Of a DNA stretch of 64,000 nt, positions 51,501 through 63,600 are shown piece by piece. The stretch covers positions 2,170,001-2,234,000 of the forward strand of contig QJPP01007525.1 of the NCBI GenBank assembly GCA_003996215.1. Reading direction: 5' to 3'. Position 1 is the first letter of the stretch. Each line of letters starts with the position of its first letter. The DNA comes from Jaltomata sinuosa. Its lineage: Eukaryota > Streptophyta > Magnoliopsida > Solanales > Solanaceae. The notes beneath the pieces were generated by a model. It was not told the origin of the DNA, ran no database searches, and worked only from the letters and a program-made list of their open reading frames with translations. The position numbers and the translations under genes are program-made.

Positions 51501-54500
51501 CACCTGATACAGTTGAAGATCTTGAAGATTTTGTTTCGAGATTTTTTGAGAGCCTGCCTACTTGTACAATTGTCTGTCTTAGCTTGCTTGGACGCACTGT
51601 TTCTAGTTTGTTGACTGAACTGTTGCATTCTCCATACCCCATTCAATCATGGGTTTTGTTATCCCGCATGAGCTCGACTAGTCAGCCCATCACTGTAATT
51701 TTGCCAGTGCATTCTATCTTAAATGGTAATACAGTCTTGTACTCTAAATTGAACAGTAGATTCATGAAAGGTACTCATATCTTAATTCTTCTTTCATGCC
51801 ATCAGAAGCTGCAGATGATGTTGCTGAGTTCACTTCCAGTTTTTCGTTTGAAGTCAAAGGCAAGCACTGGCATTGCCCTTGGATATCCAGTGTGATTGAT
51901 GATGTGGCACCAGGCTTTAGAGATATATTAGAGAATAATTACTTATCCTCTTCTGTACACCTATTAGAAGATACTACAGAGAGCAGATCATCATGGTGGA
52001 AGTGGAGGAAACAACTTGATAAGCGCCTTGCTGAATTTTTACGGTTAGTCTTATTTAAATAATTCTTCATCTACTTTAGTGTTCCATGCAAAAGCGTCCC
52101 CCTTAATTTGGATGATCTTCAATACTGAATGCTTGGAATTTTGGCTGTTTGCAAAAGTTCAGTTGAAAGATCGGTGTCATGATGATGATTTTGTATAATT
52201 GTTGATGCCTTCACCTTTCCATCTCGTAGTTAAGAGTGATGTCACTGAATGTGATGCTTATCATTGCTATCATGATTCCAATTCACTTGAAAATAACGCA
52301 TATCAAAGTATTTTATGTTTTAACTTTATATGCCTCAGGAATTTAGAGGATTCATGGTTAGGTCCTTGGAGATGCTTGCTTTTGGGGGAACTGTCAGAAT
52401 GTGAGCTCCTGGATTTACTAGTAAAGAAACTCAATGATCATTTTAGGTGTAAAGCTGGAGCAGATGTTCATGAAAGTCTTCTTAAAGTAATTCTTGGAGG
52501 TGCGAAGTACGCTTGTGAGAAAGAAAATTGTATTTCTCAGATGGTTATAAATAAAGGATGTCACCTACATGGAGGGGGTCATGGAAACTCCAAAGTGTTG
52601 TGTAAGACATCTACAGACGTTGAAAGTCTCTGTGATTCAGTATACAAGTCTATACTTGACGAAGCCCAAGAGATGGAAGAGACTGAATCCATAAGTAGAA
52701 GACCAGTTATTCTTGTTTTGGATCTTGAGGTGCAGGTGTGTTTGTCTTTACTTCCTGGTTATTCGTTTAGTATTGGTTGCTTGAAGAATCTTGATTCAAC
52801 TTTGTGCTTCATTATATCTGAAGTTTCTTGCACTAGCCAAAAGCTTTGCAGAAAGGACATATAAAGCCCTCCCATGTTTCAAGAGGTTGCGATTCTGGAA
52901 ATGATAGATTTATTAAATATTGCAATTTGCTGTATCATGTAGCCTATACATTGTGCATAGTCCGCAAGTAGGATAAGTTTCTCTGGTTATTATTGGCAAA
53001 AGTCTAGTAAATCTCTTTAAACAGAAGGTTTTGGTTAAGAAAAAGAATGACGACTTCTGCAGATGCTTCCTTGGGAGAACCTACCAGTATTAAGAAACCA
53101 GCAGGTTTATCGCATGCCTTCAGTTAGCAGCATCAGAGCAACACTTATCAAGTGTTGCCAATATCAACAGCAAGTTCAGACGAGGGGATCTCCCATGAAT
53201 CAAGGGGTTCCATCACCTTCCATTCCATTGATTGATCCACTGGATTCCTATTATCTTTTGAATCCAAGTGGAGATCTTAGCAGTACACAGAGTGAATTTG
53301 AAAACTGGTTCAGAGATCAGGATTTTGAGGTACTTTTCTACTTTACTCCTGGAACTAGAACAGTAAAAAAGAAAGAAAACCCTTGGACTAAGTATTACGT
53401 TTTGCCTTTTCTGCATGTGCATGTATGTAAAAGGTTTATCTACATATATACTCTACAAAAAATATGCTTTTTATGTTGATTCCTTTTCTTATGAATGCTA
53501 AAAGGGCCCTATTATTTTTATTGAATTTCAACTGAAAAATGAGATAGATTTTCCTTAAATGGGAGGAAAATTAGCAAAAAGTAGTTTATTTTAGTGGAAA
53601 CTGCAGTGGTTCTATCATTTTAGTTTGTTTCCACTAAAAATAGTGATATAGACTATCTTATAACTATGAAAATAATTAGGATAAATAATCTTATTAGTCA
53701 ATCGGCCAACTACCTTAGTCCCAAATTAATTGGATATGTTGTATGATTCCTTTGTATATATTTTGTTTATTAAGGTCCATTTAGTATTCAGAGGATTCAT
53801 TATAGTAAACTATTTGCAAGTTAGCTGTCAACTTGATGCGGCCTTTCTTTATTTGTGCTTGCTATATGTAAATGGTGGGCAAGGGGTTGGCCTTCTGGTT
53901 GAGCTTGTCGCATGGGGCTTACCTAGTGCAGTTTACCTCTTCCGTGTGGTTTGCGAGCTATTACACAGGAGCGGGGTTTACATTGTGCACCCAAAGGGTA
54001 GTGGTTGCAGGTTCCCTTGTCATAAAAAAATAAAAATAAACGGTGTACAAATAATCTTATTGCTCCCTTAAAAACAATATATATATATATATACATACAC
54101 ACACACATAAGCTCATGAACTAATCATAGTTGTTAACCATGTCTTTCCATTTAAATTCATCTCAAAACAACGTTATACAACAACATACCCAGTGAAATCC
54201 CATAAAGTGGGGTCTGGGGAGGGTAGAGTGTATGCAGACCTTACCTCTCTTGGAGGTAGAGAGGATGATTTTGAAAGACCCTCGGTTCAAAACAACGTTA
54301 TACAAAATAAAAATAATAAGTACTAAAAGTTCTCTATATGCTCTATAGGCATAAAAATATCTGATAGGGATAAGAAGTCTTGTAAAAAAACATAGGACTT
54401 ATAGTAAACGTACTAACATGGCTAAAACATATTCGCTACTAATGGTTATAGACTTCATCGATCATTTCTTTCATTGTACCCTATCTGTCACTAAGTTCGC

Positions 54501-55400
54501 ATGGATTCCAAGAGTCTGTAGGTAAAATGCTTGGTCATTTAATAAAAATGAGCATTATTATCTTATATGCAAAATCCCAAGTGGTAGATACATTGATATC
54601 TTAATCTTTCTGGCAATATTAATGTGGTTTGTCATATGCCCCTTCCTAGGTATGTTAAATAAAAGCATTTTACTTCGTTGTGCAGGGGAAGTGTGGAACT
54701 GCACCAGCTGTAGAAGAATTGGCAGAGGCTTTGAAGAGTCATGATCTTTTTATTTACTTTGGCCATGGAAGCGGTACGCCCAATTTAAACTGATCCACGA
54801 TATTATCATTGGTTCATTAGGTTTTACTCATTATTGCCTACACACTCCCTTAGAAATAATATTTTGCTACGCTGGATTTTAGGAGCACAATATATCCCCG
54901 AGCATGAAGTGAAGAAACTAGAGAGTTGTGCTGCTACTCTGCTTATGGGGTGCAGCAGTGGATCACTGTATCTACATGGATGTTATGCTCCTCGAGGTGC
55001 TCCCCTGTCCTACCTTTTCGCAGGTTCTCCAGTTATAGTTGCTAATTTATGGGAAGTGACGGACAAAGATATCGACAGATTTGGAAAGAGCATGCTTGAT
55101 GCTATTTTGAGAGAAAGATCAAATGTTTCTTTTAGGTGTGATCAATGTGTTACACTTTCAGATAAACTTGAGTCCTTGAAAATTAGTGATAGAAAAAGAA
55201 CTCAAAGGGTAAAGACAAAGATAGATATAACACCTGATATGTGTAATAACAATATATCTACTAACCACTGTGACCATAGACCAAAGATTGGATCATTCAT
55301 GGGACAAGCTCGAGAGGCATGCACTCTCCCTTTTTTGATTGGAGCAGCCCCAGTGTGTTATGGTGTCCCCACAGGAATAATAAGCAAAAAGGATTTGTAG
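36544..55400 (+). CDS. ESP1: Separase (ESP1/AESP-type caspase-like cohesin protease)
   Basis: Cysteine protease that cleaves the kleisin subunit of cohesin at anaphase; plant separase also acts in meiosis and embryo development. I read about 28 exons: 36544-37181, 37314-37491, 37569-37676, 39090-39251, exon 5 ending 39708, then 40100-40205, 40352-40477, 41518-41811, 41928-42038, 42166-42387, 42493-42618, 43310-43444, 44112-44477, 44574-44663, 45017-45244, 45375-45498, 45602-46132, 46222-46356, 47769-48003, 50229-50343, 50982-51176, 51349-51404, 51496-51725, 51806-52043, 52339-52735, 53063-53329, 54686-54773, 54883-55400. Phases agree throughout except exon 4/5, where the exon 5 start is ambiguous (39333, 39348 or 39365). 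Length is about 2,120-2,130 aa, against about 2,180 in Arabidopsis. The C-terminal peptidase C50 domain shows VILVLDLEVQMLPWENLPVL, catalytic His in YFGHGSG (54764) and Cys in MGCSSGS (54951), then AGSPVIVANLWEVTDKDIDR. Introns hold a TRIM, SINEs and LINE ends. Confidence 0.95.
38460..38484 (+). mobile_element. Minimal LINE/SINE 3' end with (TTG)n
   Basis: cactgggtatg followed by five TTG units in separase intron 3. It is the same 3' terminus as the RTE LINE at 10933, in sense orientation and extremely 5'-truncated. Flanking duplications are not clear here. Confidence 0.6.
38553..38772 (+). mobile_element. tRNA-derived SINE, near full length
   Basis: Starts caagggtgtgacgtagtgg (box A-like), with box B-like GGTTCAAATC about 45 nt on. 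The body includes gtgggagatagttgttacct, then gtcgaggtgcgtacaaattg, and ends in cactatttttttag. Related copies: 20467-20637 and 48905-49147 (antisense), and 32775-32840 (fragment). Confidence 0.8.
42755..43102 (+). mobile_element. TRIM (miniature LTR element) in separase intron 11
   Basis: First LTR about 42755-42867: tgttagaatatcccacattg, ending ...ggttgagttagg...tttcttca. Then a primer-binding-site-like TGGTATTAGAGC (42870-42881), about 75 nt of interior, a purine-rich tract (gtggggggtgggtggatggg, about 42963-42982), and a second LTR about 42981-43102 with the same landmarks. Total length is about 350 bp with no coding capacity. LTR copies have diverged noticeably, and I found no clear target duplication. 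Confidence 0.75.
46746..46850 (-). mobile_element. RTE/SINE-type 3' end, antisense
   Basis: (CAA)n followed by catacctagtgtaatctcac and tggggtttagggagggt, then a ccttaccccta-like stretch. Same 3' terminus as the LINE at 10933. It lies in separase intron 18. Confidence 0.7.
47001..47054 (+). mobile_element. 26-nt LINE/SINE 3'-end insertion with 14-bp target duplications
   Basis: actagtttcttgtc occurs at 47001-47014 and again at 47041-47054. The 26 nt between them are actgggtatg, a (TTG)n run and a short tail. This looks like a retrotransposition event in which almost nothing but the 3' end was copied. Confidence 0.8.
48889..49147 (-). mobile_element. tRNA-derived SINE, near full length, antisense
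   Basis: The poly(A) appears as T-rich 48889-48920. The reverse strand starts CCCAAGGGTGTGGCCTAGTGG (box A at its end) at about 49147, with box B-like GGTTTCAAATCC-type sequence around 49075-49090. The 3' half has ggccagctttcgcgcacctc on the plus strand. It lies in separase intron 19. Its 5' end is included in the 170-bp tandem duplication that follows. Confidence 0.8.
49101..49440 (+). repeat. Exact 170-bp tandem duplication
   Basis: Units 49101-49270 and 49271-49440 appear identical base for base. The unit contains the first 47 bp of the SINE plus its flank. Either a very recent duplication or an assembly artefact. Separase intron 19. Confidence 0.95.
49605..50007. mobile_element. hAT-like MITE fragment
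   Basis: The right end cccgtttgccatccctag is the terminus of a common plant repeat (CTAGGGATGGCAAACGGG). Inside are repeated tagcccatct and gacccgttg-like motifs. The matching left terminus is missing, so it is truncated. A lone start of the same type (actagggatggcaaa) appears at about 58306. Confidence 0.5.
53875..54035 (+). mobile_element. SINE of a second family
   Basis: Starts about gggcaaggggttggccttct; contains tggttgagcttgtcgcatgg, ctagtgcagtttacctcttc and gtggttgcaggttccc, and ends in an A-rich tail (54025-54040). It lies in separase intron 26. It differs from the SINE at 38553. Confidence 0.6.
54176..54295 (-). mobile_element. RTE/SINE-type 3' end, antisense
   Basis: caacaacatacccagtg, then aagtggggtctggggagggt and aggtagagaggatga, ending in agaccctcggttc. 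Closest in the window to the 3' UTR terminus at 10935-11060. Flanks repeat caaaacaacgttatacaa (about 54160-54178 and 54287-54306), a plausible target-site duplication. Confidence 0.75.
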
Positions 55401-56335
55401 TACTATGTATATGATAATGTTACACTCCCATTCTTTATTGCTTGTACTGTCATGAAGCTCTTATTATTTTAAATATTCTGTCCCCTTTGTAAAGTTTGAC
55501 CAAAGATGAGATATTTGCGTTGTCGTTGTGGATGAAATCTGTATCAATGATTGACTAGTAATAGCCATCACCTAGTATGATAGGATACTATACGTGCATA
55601 GAAAGTTATTGTGGGGCTACCTGTTGAACCAACAATGCTTGAGCTTTCCCGTTTTTGAGTTTTGCAAATGTATAATCCAATTGGTTTAATAATGTCATGA
55701 GCTTTCCCGTTTTTGAGTTTTGCAAATGTATAATTCAATTGGTTTAATAATGTCATGAATATCCAAGTGCAGTCTGGGAAGGATGGATTGTACACACACC
55801 TTACCTCTCCAACTTCCTGCTAAAACAAAGTTTTAGATAAACATTTGTATTCTAAATCATGTTATTTGGCCTATCCAAGCAGACGATACTAGCAGCTTAA
55901 GACCTACCAGAAAAATAGTCTCTTATAATGTCTACTATTTTGGGATAGCGATATGCTGTTGCCTAGTCTGGCTTACAGGGGACGGGAATCACAAAAGAGA
56001 AACAACTCAAGATTTGTATTACATTCATACAAGTTTCAAGTGGTAAAAGGTGAACACGAAATGAAAATGTACATCAGAAATTGCATTCATACAAGAATTT
56101 GACAGATAAATGTTCAAAGACAGAATTAAGGAAATTACAAACTACAAATCACAGTGAAACTGAGCTTTCTTCAGGTGCCCGCCAATAATTCTGAGCCATC
56201 CTACAATCTACCATGTATCAAACATCAATCTGAGGCAGATGTGCATGAGAATATGTTAGAGCACAGTTAAATCCTAAACTAAAGACCTATAATTATTTCC
56301 TTTTTTCACAATTTCAAACATACACAAATTACATC
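55401..56335. other. Convergent intergenic region, separase and DUF1644 3' ends
   Basis: Holds the 3' UTRs of both genes. A 58-bp tandem duplication (55641-55698 and 55699-55756, unit starting gagctttcccgtttttgag, one visible mismatch) and a weak RTE 3'-end-like stretch (about 55765-55810) are visible. No further gene is seen. Confidence 0.7.
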
Positions 56336-57433
56336 TTATCTCCGACCTGCGTTGGCCTCTCTACGTCTTCGTCTCCTCCCAGAGCGACCCAAAAGGACTC
56401 TACCTTCACGACGAAGACGCCCAACTAGTGACATACCACTATCATCATTATCATCCCCACTATTGTCACTGTCTTCATCAGAGTACTCGAAACCACCAAT
56501 TGGGAGGTTTCGGTCAACTCCACCACCAGCACCTCTATCCAAAGTGTCACTTACATCTCTTTCGTGCCGCCTCATAACCCGATTTGGCCCAATATTCCCT
56601 GCTGAACCAAAAGCCTGCAAAAACAGAAACACATTCATCAAGTTGCGATCGATGCCCATCCCAAAACCTTCATTCCCATTCATCATCTCATTCGCATCAA
56701 AACCCTCTTCATCATCTGAATCAAAACCATAATGACTTCCTTCTATCACATAATCACCAAAAACCACAGCCCCTGGCATAGAAGAAGTTATAGTGCTGAT
56801 AACATCATCCCTCTCTCGTTCCCTCTCAAGCCTTGTCCATTTTTGTTCAAGAAGAGGATCTACCTCACGTGGCCTAGCAGAGGGGTGCTCTGCCTTAACA
56901 TGTTTTCGTATCTCCTTGTAGCTTCCAACAAACGAACAATCATCCTGCATGCAGCTACGCTTCTTTGTATTTAGATATTCTCTTGCAGGTTCAACCACAG
57001 TCCATCCCTTCACCTGGCCTCTACATAGTGGGCAAGCAACTTCTGAGACCTCATTTTTCTCAGAAGGCCGAGTAGAAAATGGGTCAGCAGTTGGAGTATC
57101 AGTAGCACCCTGCACAGGTTGACTATTATCTGGCAGTGTTGCTTTAGTGTAGGCTTTCTTGTACTGGTCGAGGCAGTTTGAATAGCGTAAGCTAGTTCCA
57201 CACATGTAGGGGCGGCAACCTTTATCATGAGAGGAACACAGGAGAAGCACAGCATTATGGGGATATTCCATGCATACAGAACATGTTGCATCTTCCCAGT
57301 CTTTCTTCTCAAAGATTTTAGAGCATTTCTTTTGGTGAACAAGTTCAGAATGGTTAACAGATGGCAAAGGGTATGGGGTAGCCCTGCATCGTCGAGAACC
57401 ATTCCTACGTCGTCCTGTGGTCCCTTTTGCCAT
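56336..57433 (-). CDS. DUF1644 zinc-finger protein
   Basis: Intronless 365-aa protein of the plant-specific DUF1644 family; some rice members are reported as stress-responsive, but the molecular role is poorly known. The family core runs from about residue 50 to 200: CSVCMEYPHNAVLLLCSSHD, then GCRPYMCGTSLRYSNCLDQY (RING-like Cys/His ligands), a linker, then CPLCRGQVKGWTVVEPAREY and a C2H2-like CMQDDCSFVGSYKEIRKHVKAEH. The N-terminus is basic (GRRRNGSRRCR). The C-terminal third is acidic (EDSDNSGDDNDDSG), then strongly basic (SGRRRRRREANAGRR), suggesting nuclear localisation. The start is the first in-frame ATG, 13 nt after a good 3' splice site (57447/57446), implying a 5'-UTR intron. Confidence 0.93.
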   Translation of the reverse strand: MAKGTTGRRRNGSRRCRATPYPLPSVNHSELVHQKKCSKIFEKKDWEDATCSVCMEYPHNAVLLLCSSHDKGCRPYMCGTSLRYSNCLDQYKKAYTKATLPDNSQPVQGATDTPTADPFSTRPSEKNEVSEVACPLCRGQVKGWTVVEPAREYLNTKKRSCMQDDCSFVGSYKEIRKHVKAEHPSARPREVDPLLEQKWTRLERERERDDVISTITSSMPGAVVFGDYVIEGSHYGFDSDDEEGFDANEMMNGNEGFGMGIDRNLMNVFLFLQAFGSAGNIGPNRVMRRHERDVSDTLDRGAGGGVDRNLPIGGFEYSDEDSDNSGDDNDDSGMSLVGRLRREGRVLLGRSGRRRRRREANAGRR

Positions 57434-57446
57434 TTCCTAAACAGAT

Positions 57447-60241
57447 CTGCATGAATAGAACATCAATAATTTAGCACGATTGCACTAAATTAAAAAAAGA
57501 GAGCAGTCACATCCGATATCTGATGGGTGCTCAAAGTATGCTTCCTAACTATTTTACCTTTCTTAGAAAAATTAATATCCTTCCTATTTTACGGTTCAAT
57601 GCAGGACAAAGAACAGAGATATCGGGCAAAGATTTTACTACATGCAGCATACATCAATAATAAAATTCAGTGGCATTAAGTGTTCTAGCAGTCCTAGCGC
57701 AAAGTGTTGCTAAAAACATGAAAAACAGATCAGCATAAAACTAAGAGCCACGTGTTTGCTTTATTTTCTGGCATGCCAAAACACACGAAGGAAAGCATGA
57801 GGATCAGTAAGGAAAGAAAAGTAGGATGGGACCTTTCGCGAGAGAGTAAAAGAATAATAAGGGGTATTAGATCCATCATTAAACTGAAGGACAAAGAGCC
57901 ATTGCTAATAGAGAGATCATGCATCTGTCTGATAATTCAATAGTATATCATATCAGTCCCTTATATCCTCAATCCCAAACTAGTTGGGCTTAGCTATATG
58001 AATCCTTTGTATCAATTAAGCTCTATTTGAAGCTAATATTCAGAGCATAGTCAAATTTTACAATAACTTGATTACCGAAACCAAAAATTTTATAAATTAA
58101 ATCTAGTCAAAAAGCAACTTAGACTTATCTTTTAGAATTCTGAGTATGACTGGATAATTGCCCAAAAATATGTTGTTAAGTAAAAACACTTGACACGCAT
58201 TCAGATAAAGCAATAATCTAGAATGCCAACTATATGACAATGATTAGAGGCATCAAAAGCGCAACCGCCTCGGTTTATTCTCCCTAATCAAAAAAACTAG
58301 GGATGGCAAATACATTTAGTTGAATTTGATCACAGAAGAAGGAGGACAAGGAAAAAGCTTAGGGAGTGAAATAAAGCACCCCAGCTGCTACTATGCTTCC
58401 TTCCTTGCCATCCTCTCTGTTTCTTTTTACTTTGCAGTCAGGACTCATCAGCTTTAAATTCTCGAATCCCACCCTCAAAAAAGTGAAGTGAGGGATTCAA
58501 ACCAAGTCAAGACCAAGGAAAAAACAGCTCCATGCCAAAAAGACAAAGACAACAGAAAACAGAATGAAGAACTTCCATTCCCATCAGGAAGTCAAATACA
58601 GTCTTCCTCAACATGCACATAAAGGCCATCAGATGAGATCAGCAGTTGCCTGAAACATATCAGGTGCTAGCTGCTAAATCACATGTCTGCCTGAAACAAA
58701 GCTGATGGGAGACATCCTTGACCTTATATGTTACAGAAGGAACGGATTCAAAATCTGGAATCGGTATCTAATCCAGGAATTTATACCTAAGTACTTTCAG
58801 AAGTTGCTTCAATCCAACTCCTTTTGGATAGGACAGTAAGGAGGAATTGTCTCTAATCAATTAGAGTAGATGTGAACGTGGCACATAGTTAAAGAAAGAA
58901 ATAAGCTTTAAACTTCTGATCTTAAACATACCATAACACTAGTGTGGCTATAGGACTCTTGAAATTTGTGGTCTTAAACATGTCATAACATTTGCGCGGC
59001 TAAAAGGCTTCTCATTTAGGGTAACATGGAAAATTTAAATCAAATTGTTTCCAAATATAGGGAGAGGTCATTCTTTTTTAAATCGGAAATGGACTAAAGA
59101 GGAAATAGGTTCACTGTTTACGTGAACTAAAACAGAGGGAGTATCTAATATGTACAAATATACATGTGTGTGTGTAAAAACAAAAATCTGATCAGCAATT
59201 ATTGAAAAGTTAACAAGAGACGCCTAAATGTTCAACCCATTTGCTGCAACTCAATAAATCTTCATCTTTCAGAAAAAAAAAATCTATAACCTCTAAAGCA
59301 AATGTCAGCTCCCAACATACAATTGGAACTCCTAAAGATACAGATCTAATCATAAGATAAATGCTCCCCTGATTCTAGCTCAACTACCACCATCAAATCA
59401 TGAAACAACGAATGGCATAGTCTGATCAATTGAATTATAACAATGATGATTAGACTACCATAAAAAGTAAAACCAGATGAGGAGAAAAAATGAAGAATTT
59501 AGAATTGGGGAATCCATACACTGTTAAGAGCCATAGGAAAACCGATCAGACCACCCGATCACATTGAAATACCAATGACAAGTCGTTAAAAAGTAACTGC
59601 CTTCACACATAAAAATCATTTTCTGAAATAGTTCAGACAGAATTGCGTAGGCAATTGTAATTCTGGCAGAATCATCGACCAATAACAACCCAGTTGGGAA
59701 AAACACTTGACAACAATAGATATTCAAACACCAAGAATGAAGACACATTCACATTATACAGACCCATCAAGCTAAATTGATCAAAAAAGAAAAGGAGAAG
59801 ACTCACACCCACTTTGAGTTTCGAGCGAATCTGGATCCGAAAAAATGATAATGGTGAGCAGCAAAAAAAGTATACGATAGCTATATATATATAACCCCCC
59901 ACCCCTCCATAGAATTCAACTCCCACCTATTTACCTACTACTAACGCAAAGGGATGTTCAGAAAATGCATCCAATACATGAAACAACGTGCCCCAGCAGA
60001 ACAAAATCACGCGAGAATACAGATAACAAAACGAATAAATTAATAGCAATAATTCAAAAAAAAATTATTTAAATAACAAAAAAAAAAAAAAAAGGCAAGC
60101 ACATGACTCCTTGACCTTTTTCTAATCACCCATCAATCTCAGATTCACCATTAATTTTATCCAATTATCAAATCCATCAATTGTCCCATTATCCCCCAAA
60201 CCTCAAAATTCATAAATAAACAAAACTATATAATTTCTTAC
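57447..60241 (-). other. Probable 5'-UTR intron of the DUF1644 gene
   Basis: A consensus donor (TTG|GTAAGAAA, minus strand, at 60241) follows a typical pyrimidine-rich plant leader (about 60450-60242, CTCTCTC and AAACCCTAG motifs). An acceptor (TTCATGCAG) lies just upstream of the ATG at 57448-57447. The 2.8-kb interval has no credible coding exon. An alternative donor exists near 59816, so the leader could have an extra exon. Part of a Stowaway-like MITE end lies at about 59085-59146. Inferred from sequence only. Confidence 0.5.
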
Positions 60242-60600
60242 CAATTGATTAAAATTGGAGTATGAATGAATGGGTAAAAAAAGAAGGAGGGTTAGAGAGA
60301 GAGAGCTAGGGTTTTCAGGTAAAAAAGGAGAGAGATCTGAGAGGGAAATTAGAGCGCGGGCATTGAAAATGAAAATGGGGGAATTTGGATTTGGAGGAGA
60401 GAGAAAATAAAAAGCGAAAAAAAGGGGAAATTGTAGAGAGAGAGAATTCATGGGATTCGTGGAGTCATTTCTACGCTACTCTTTTTCTCCTCTCGACGGC
60501 AGTTTGCTGGCGGTTTCACTCGCCCCTTCGGCAATTGGTATTCACGCTCCCATTTATTTTTCTTACGTACGTTTTGTGCATTTATAAGTATGTCCTCTTT
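60242..60600 (-). promoter_or_regulatory. DUF1644 5' UTR exon and promoter
   Basis: Reverse strand: TATA-like TTATAAATGC near 60587-60578, then a CT-rich leader with AAACCCTAG (about 60313-60305). Transcription start is probably 60540-60450. Confidence 0.4.
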
Positions 60601-63600
60601 TGTAATTTGTATCTTATTTCTTTCTTTTTTTCTGATTCACAAAATAATAGTCTCTTCTTTAAAAAAAATTGATGAGGACAAAATTAAAAATACAAATAAT
60701 CAAAAAGCAAATGACACAATTATAAGAAATCTAAAAAGATTTTCTGGTGTTTATGATTTCAAAATCTTGAAGATGAACGACAATGATGATAAATCATTAC
60801 ATGTGATCTCAAAGAAACAAACTCTTCCTATCACAAACGGATATGAAATACCCATTAAGCTTCCAAATCAGTTTTTGCACTTAGATTTTGTCATCCCTAA
60901 TCATTAATGATAATAATAGTCACGGTGGTGTTGAGGCAAAAATAACTTGAGTTTATTGAAGAAGTAGCACAAGAAGAAGAAGAAAGACCAAATAATTATT
61001 AAGTTGCGTGTTTGTCTTTTTATTTATTTTACACTTTAACAAATTTAAATATATATGTCTGAATTTTATAGACTATTTGTACATAATCTTATTTATTGAG
61101 CTTCTTTTTAATTTGGTATCATTTTTTTATTATTCATATTTTGATTTTATCCTCATAAATTTTTCTAAAACGAATAATTTCATTATTTCGTAAGAAAATA
61201 AAAAAAATAGGATATAAATTACTAAAATAAAAAAGAAAGAGGATACTATTACAAAAAAAACATATGTTAGGAGTACAAAACACAATTTTGAAGTGTTGCA
61301 TTTTGTTTGTTAGTGCTAGAGAGTGAAGACCACACGCGATGAGTGGTTAGATGATTGGTGTTTGCACTAGTTTGAGACACCCATCTAACATCGGGAATCG
61401 TGCCTACTAGGCTAAATGACACGTCAGCTTTAATTTCCCGGAGGTACTAAAGCATATTCCTATTTTATTTATGTTTTCTCACATTTTTCGAAAAAAAATT
61501 CAGATGAAAATTAGTAACAATTTTAAAGTACTCCTAGTAATAATTGTTCGAGTAACCTTAAGAAAAACAAAATTAACATTAAAAACTGTCCATGTTTATT
61601 ATGCTTGTAACCAGAAAATCAATGCTTTATATACATTGTTCATTTGACAAAATTATAGAATAATTTATCTTTGTTGTATGGCTATAAAATAAAGTTTCTG
61701 TTTGATTTTCAAATGATATTGTGATGTAATAGTGGAAGATGATATATTTTCCCAACAAACAATTCCATAATAGAAAATTAAAATTCTGCCAAATATAAAA
61801 AAGATACAAATACTTTGAGTTTTGTGATTGTTCCTAAGCATTTGGCGATTATTTCATTGTCAAATAGAAAGCCATTCTATTTTGTTTACCTGCTCTTTTA
61901 TTTTTCCAACTTAGGCACAATATGTCAAAATATTAACATCAATCTAGGTTAATCATATAATATACTTCCTTAATTCAACAAAAAATTGTTATAATCCTTT
62001 CCATTTTTATATTATCTTTGATTTAACCCTCTCGTATATAGAACCTACTGATCTAGTTAATTATATTTGTGTCACGTAGAGCTCACTTAAGGACTTCATT
62101 ATCAAAGCTCAAATTCAATATTTATATTTAACGATCTTATCTATCCGACCTCATTTCTTGATTATTTCTTCTTCTTCTTTTTTGTCTATTGTCAATTAGG
62201 CTATTCTGGTCCAAAGTTAGGCGTTAGCTAATATGGAAAAACTTGTTCAATCAAAAAAATTAAAATATAATTGAAAATATAGATGGATCTAAAACATTAT
62301 GGAAGAGTTAAAGAGGTATAAATGAAAGCGTGTAAAAGCAAGATGATACATAAAGAAAAATAGAGTCTACAATTCTTAGAGTACTCCTACTTGAGTAGGA
62401 TTATTATTTTAAAACTCTTTCAAAATTAAAATAACTCTAGTTTTTTTTTTCTTTCCAGAATTGCACGATCTCTAGAGCAAAATAAGTAACGATATTTATA
62501 AATATATCTCAACACAAAAGTAGTAATGAACAAAAAAAGAAAGTATAGTTAAGTTTTAACTGACTATATATGTCAAGGCAAAACGAAATATCACGAAATG
62601 TATGTACTTGAAAGTGAAGCAAAAGAAAGGACGAAAAAAATCAAAACATAAGAACATATAAGTAATTAATTGTTGTGATCCGTATTATTTAATAGCATTT
62701 ATCATAAGAACCTTTAATCTCATTAATGTCTCATTTAATTAACACAGTAATTAGGACAATAATTAGTAGATACTCCATGAAACAAAAAGTAATAAATAAC
62801 TTTTTATTTTTTCTAAAATAAAAATTGAAACAAATTCAGTTTATCAAAAGCGACTATTATTTGAGACCGAAGTAATATGCAAGAAATTGAAATCATTACT
62901 ATTTGGCAAGACTAAAAGCAATACACCTGATATTCCAATATGAATAAGTTAATATATTATTAAGGGTGTGTTCTGTATGTTCTTGTAAAATAAAGAGCTT
63001 CTTACTTATTTTTTTGTGTTAAATATAGTAAAAAATATTATTTTATAAATTATTTGTATATGATCTAAACAAATACTATGCAAAGTGGGGGTGGAGGGTA
63101 GGGATGTGGGTGGTGGAGATGGGAGTGAAAATGATGTGTTTTGGAACTTGGAAGGACACAATCAATGTGATACTCCCTCCGTTTCAGTAGAAAGTTGAAA
63201 TTAAAAAGTTGCTAAAAAAAAAATATTCTTTTTAAACGAACTAAAAGGAAAAATAGGTTAAACAAATTAAAATGAAGAGAGTACTTGTTTTTTCCTCATT
63301 TTTAAGAAATTGTCAAAATATTTCTCAAAAGTTTTGACCAAGGAACATGGAAAAATTATAAAACATTTCCTCCGTACAAAACAAACCCTAAAGGTCATTT
63401 TTTGAGCTAAATGGGTGTAGCATTGTTCCATCTTTTGTGGGTTAATCTGTTAACTGTCTCTCACGTGAAACTTTGCAGGTTTACAGATGAGGGATTGGAT
63501 GGATCACCATCACCATCACCACCCCCTATATTAAAGCATATAATTAAGGTCACATGCCCATGTTAGTAGCCTAGCCTGTCACAATCCTCCTCTTTCCAGG

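Noticed and set aside
54079..54110. (TA)n/(CA)n run as a regulatory element
   Set aside because: Ordinary microsatellite in a separase intron.
60590..60907. 105-codon open frame in the AT-rich region
   Set aside because: Low-complexity, starts in a T-rich hydrophobic run, no recognisable domain, no splice or promoter context. Probably chance.
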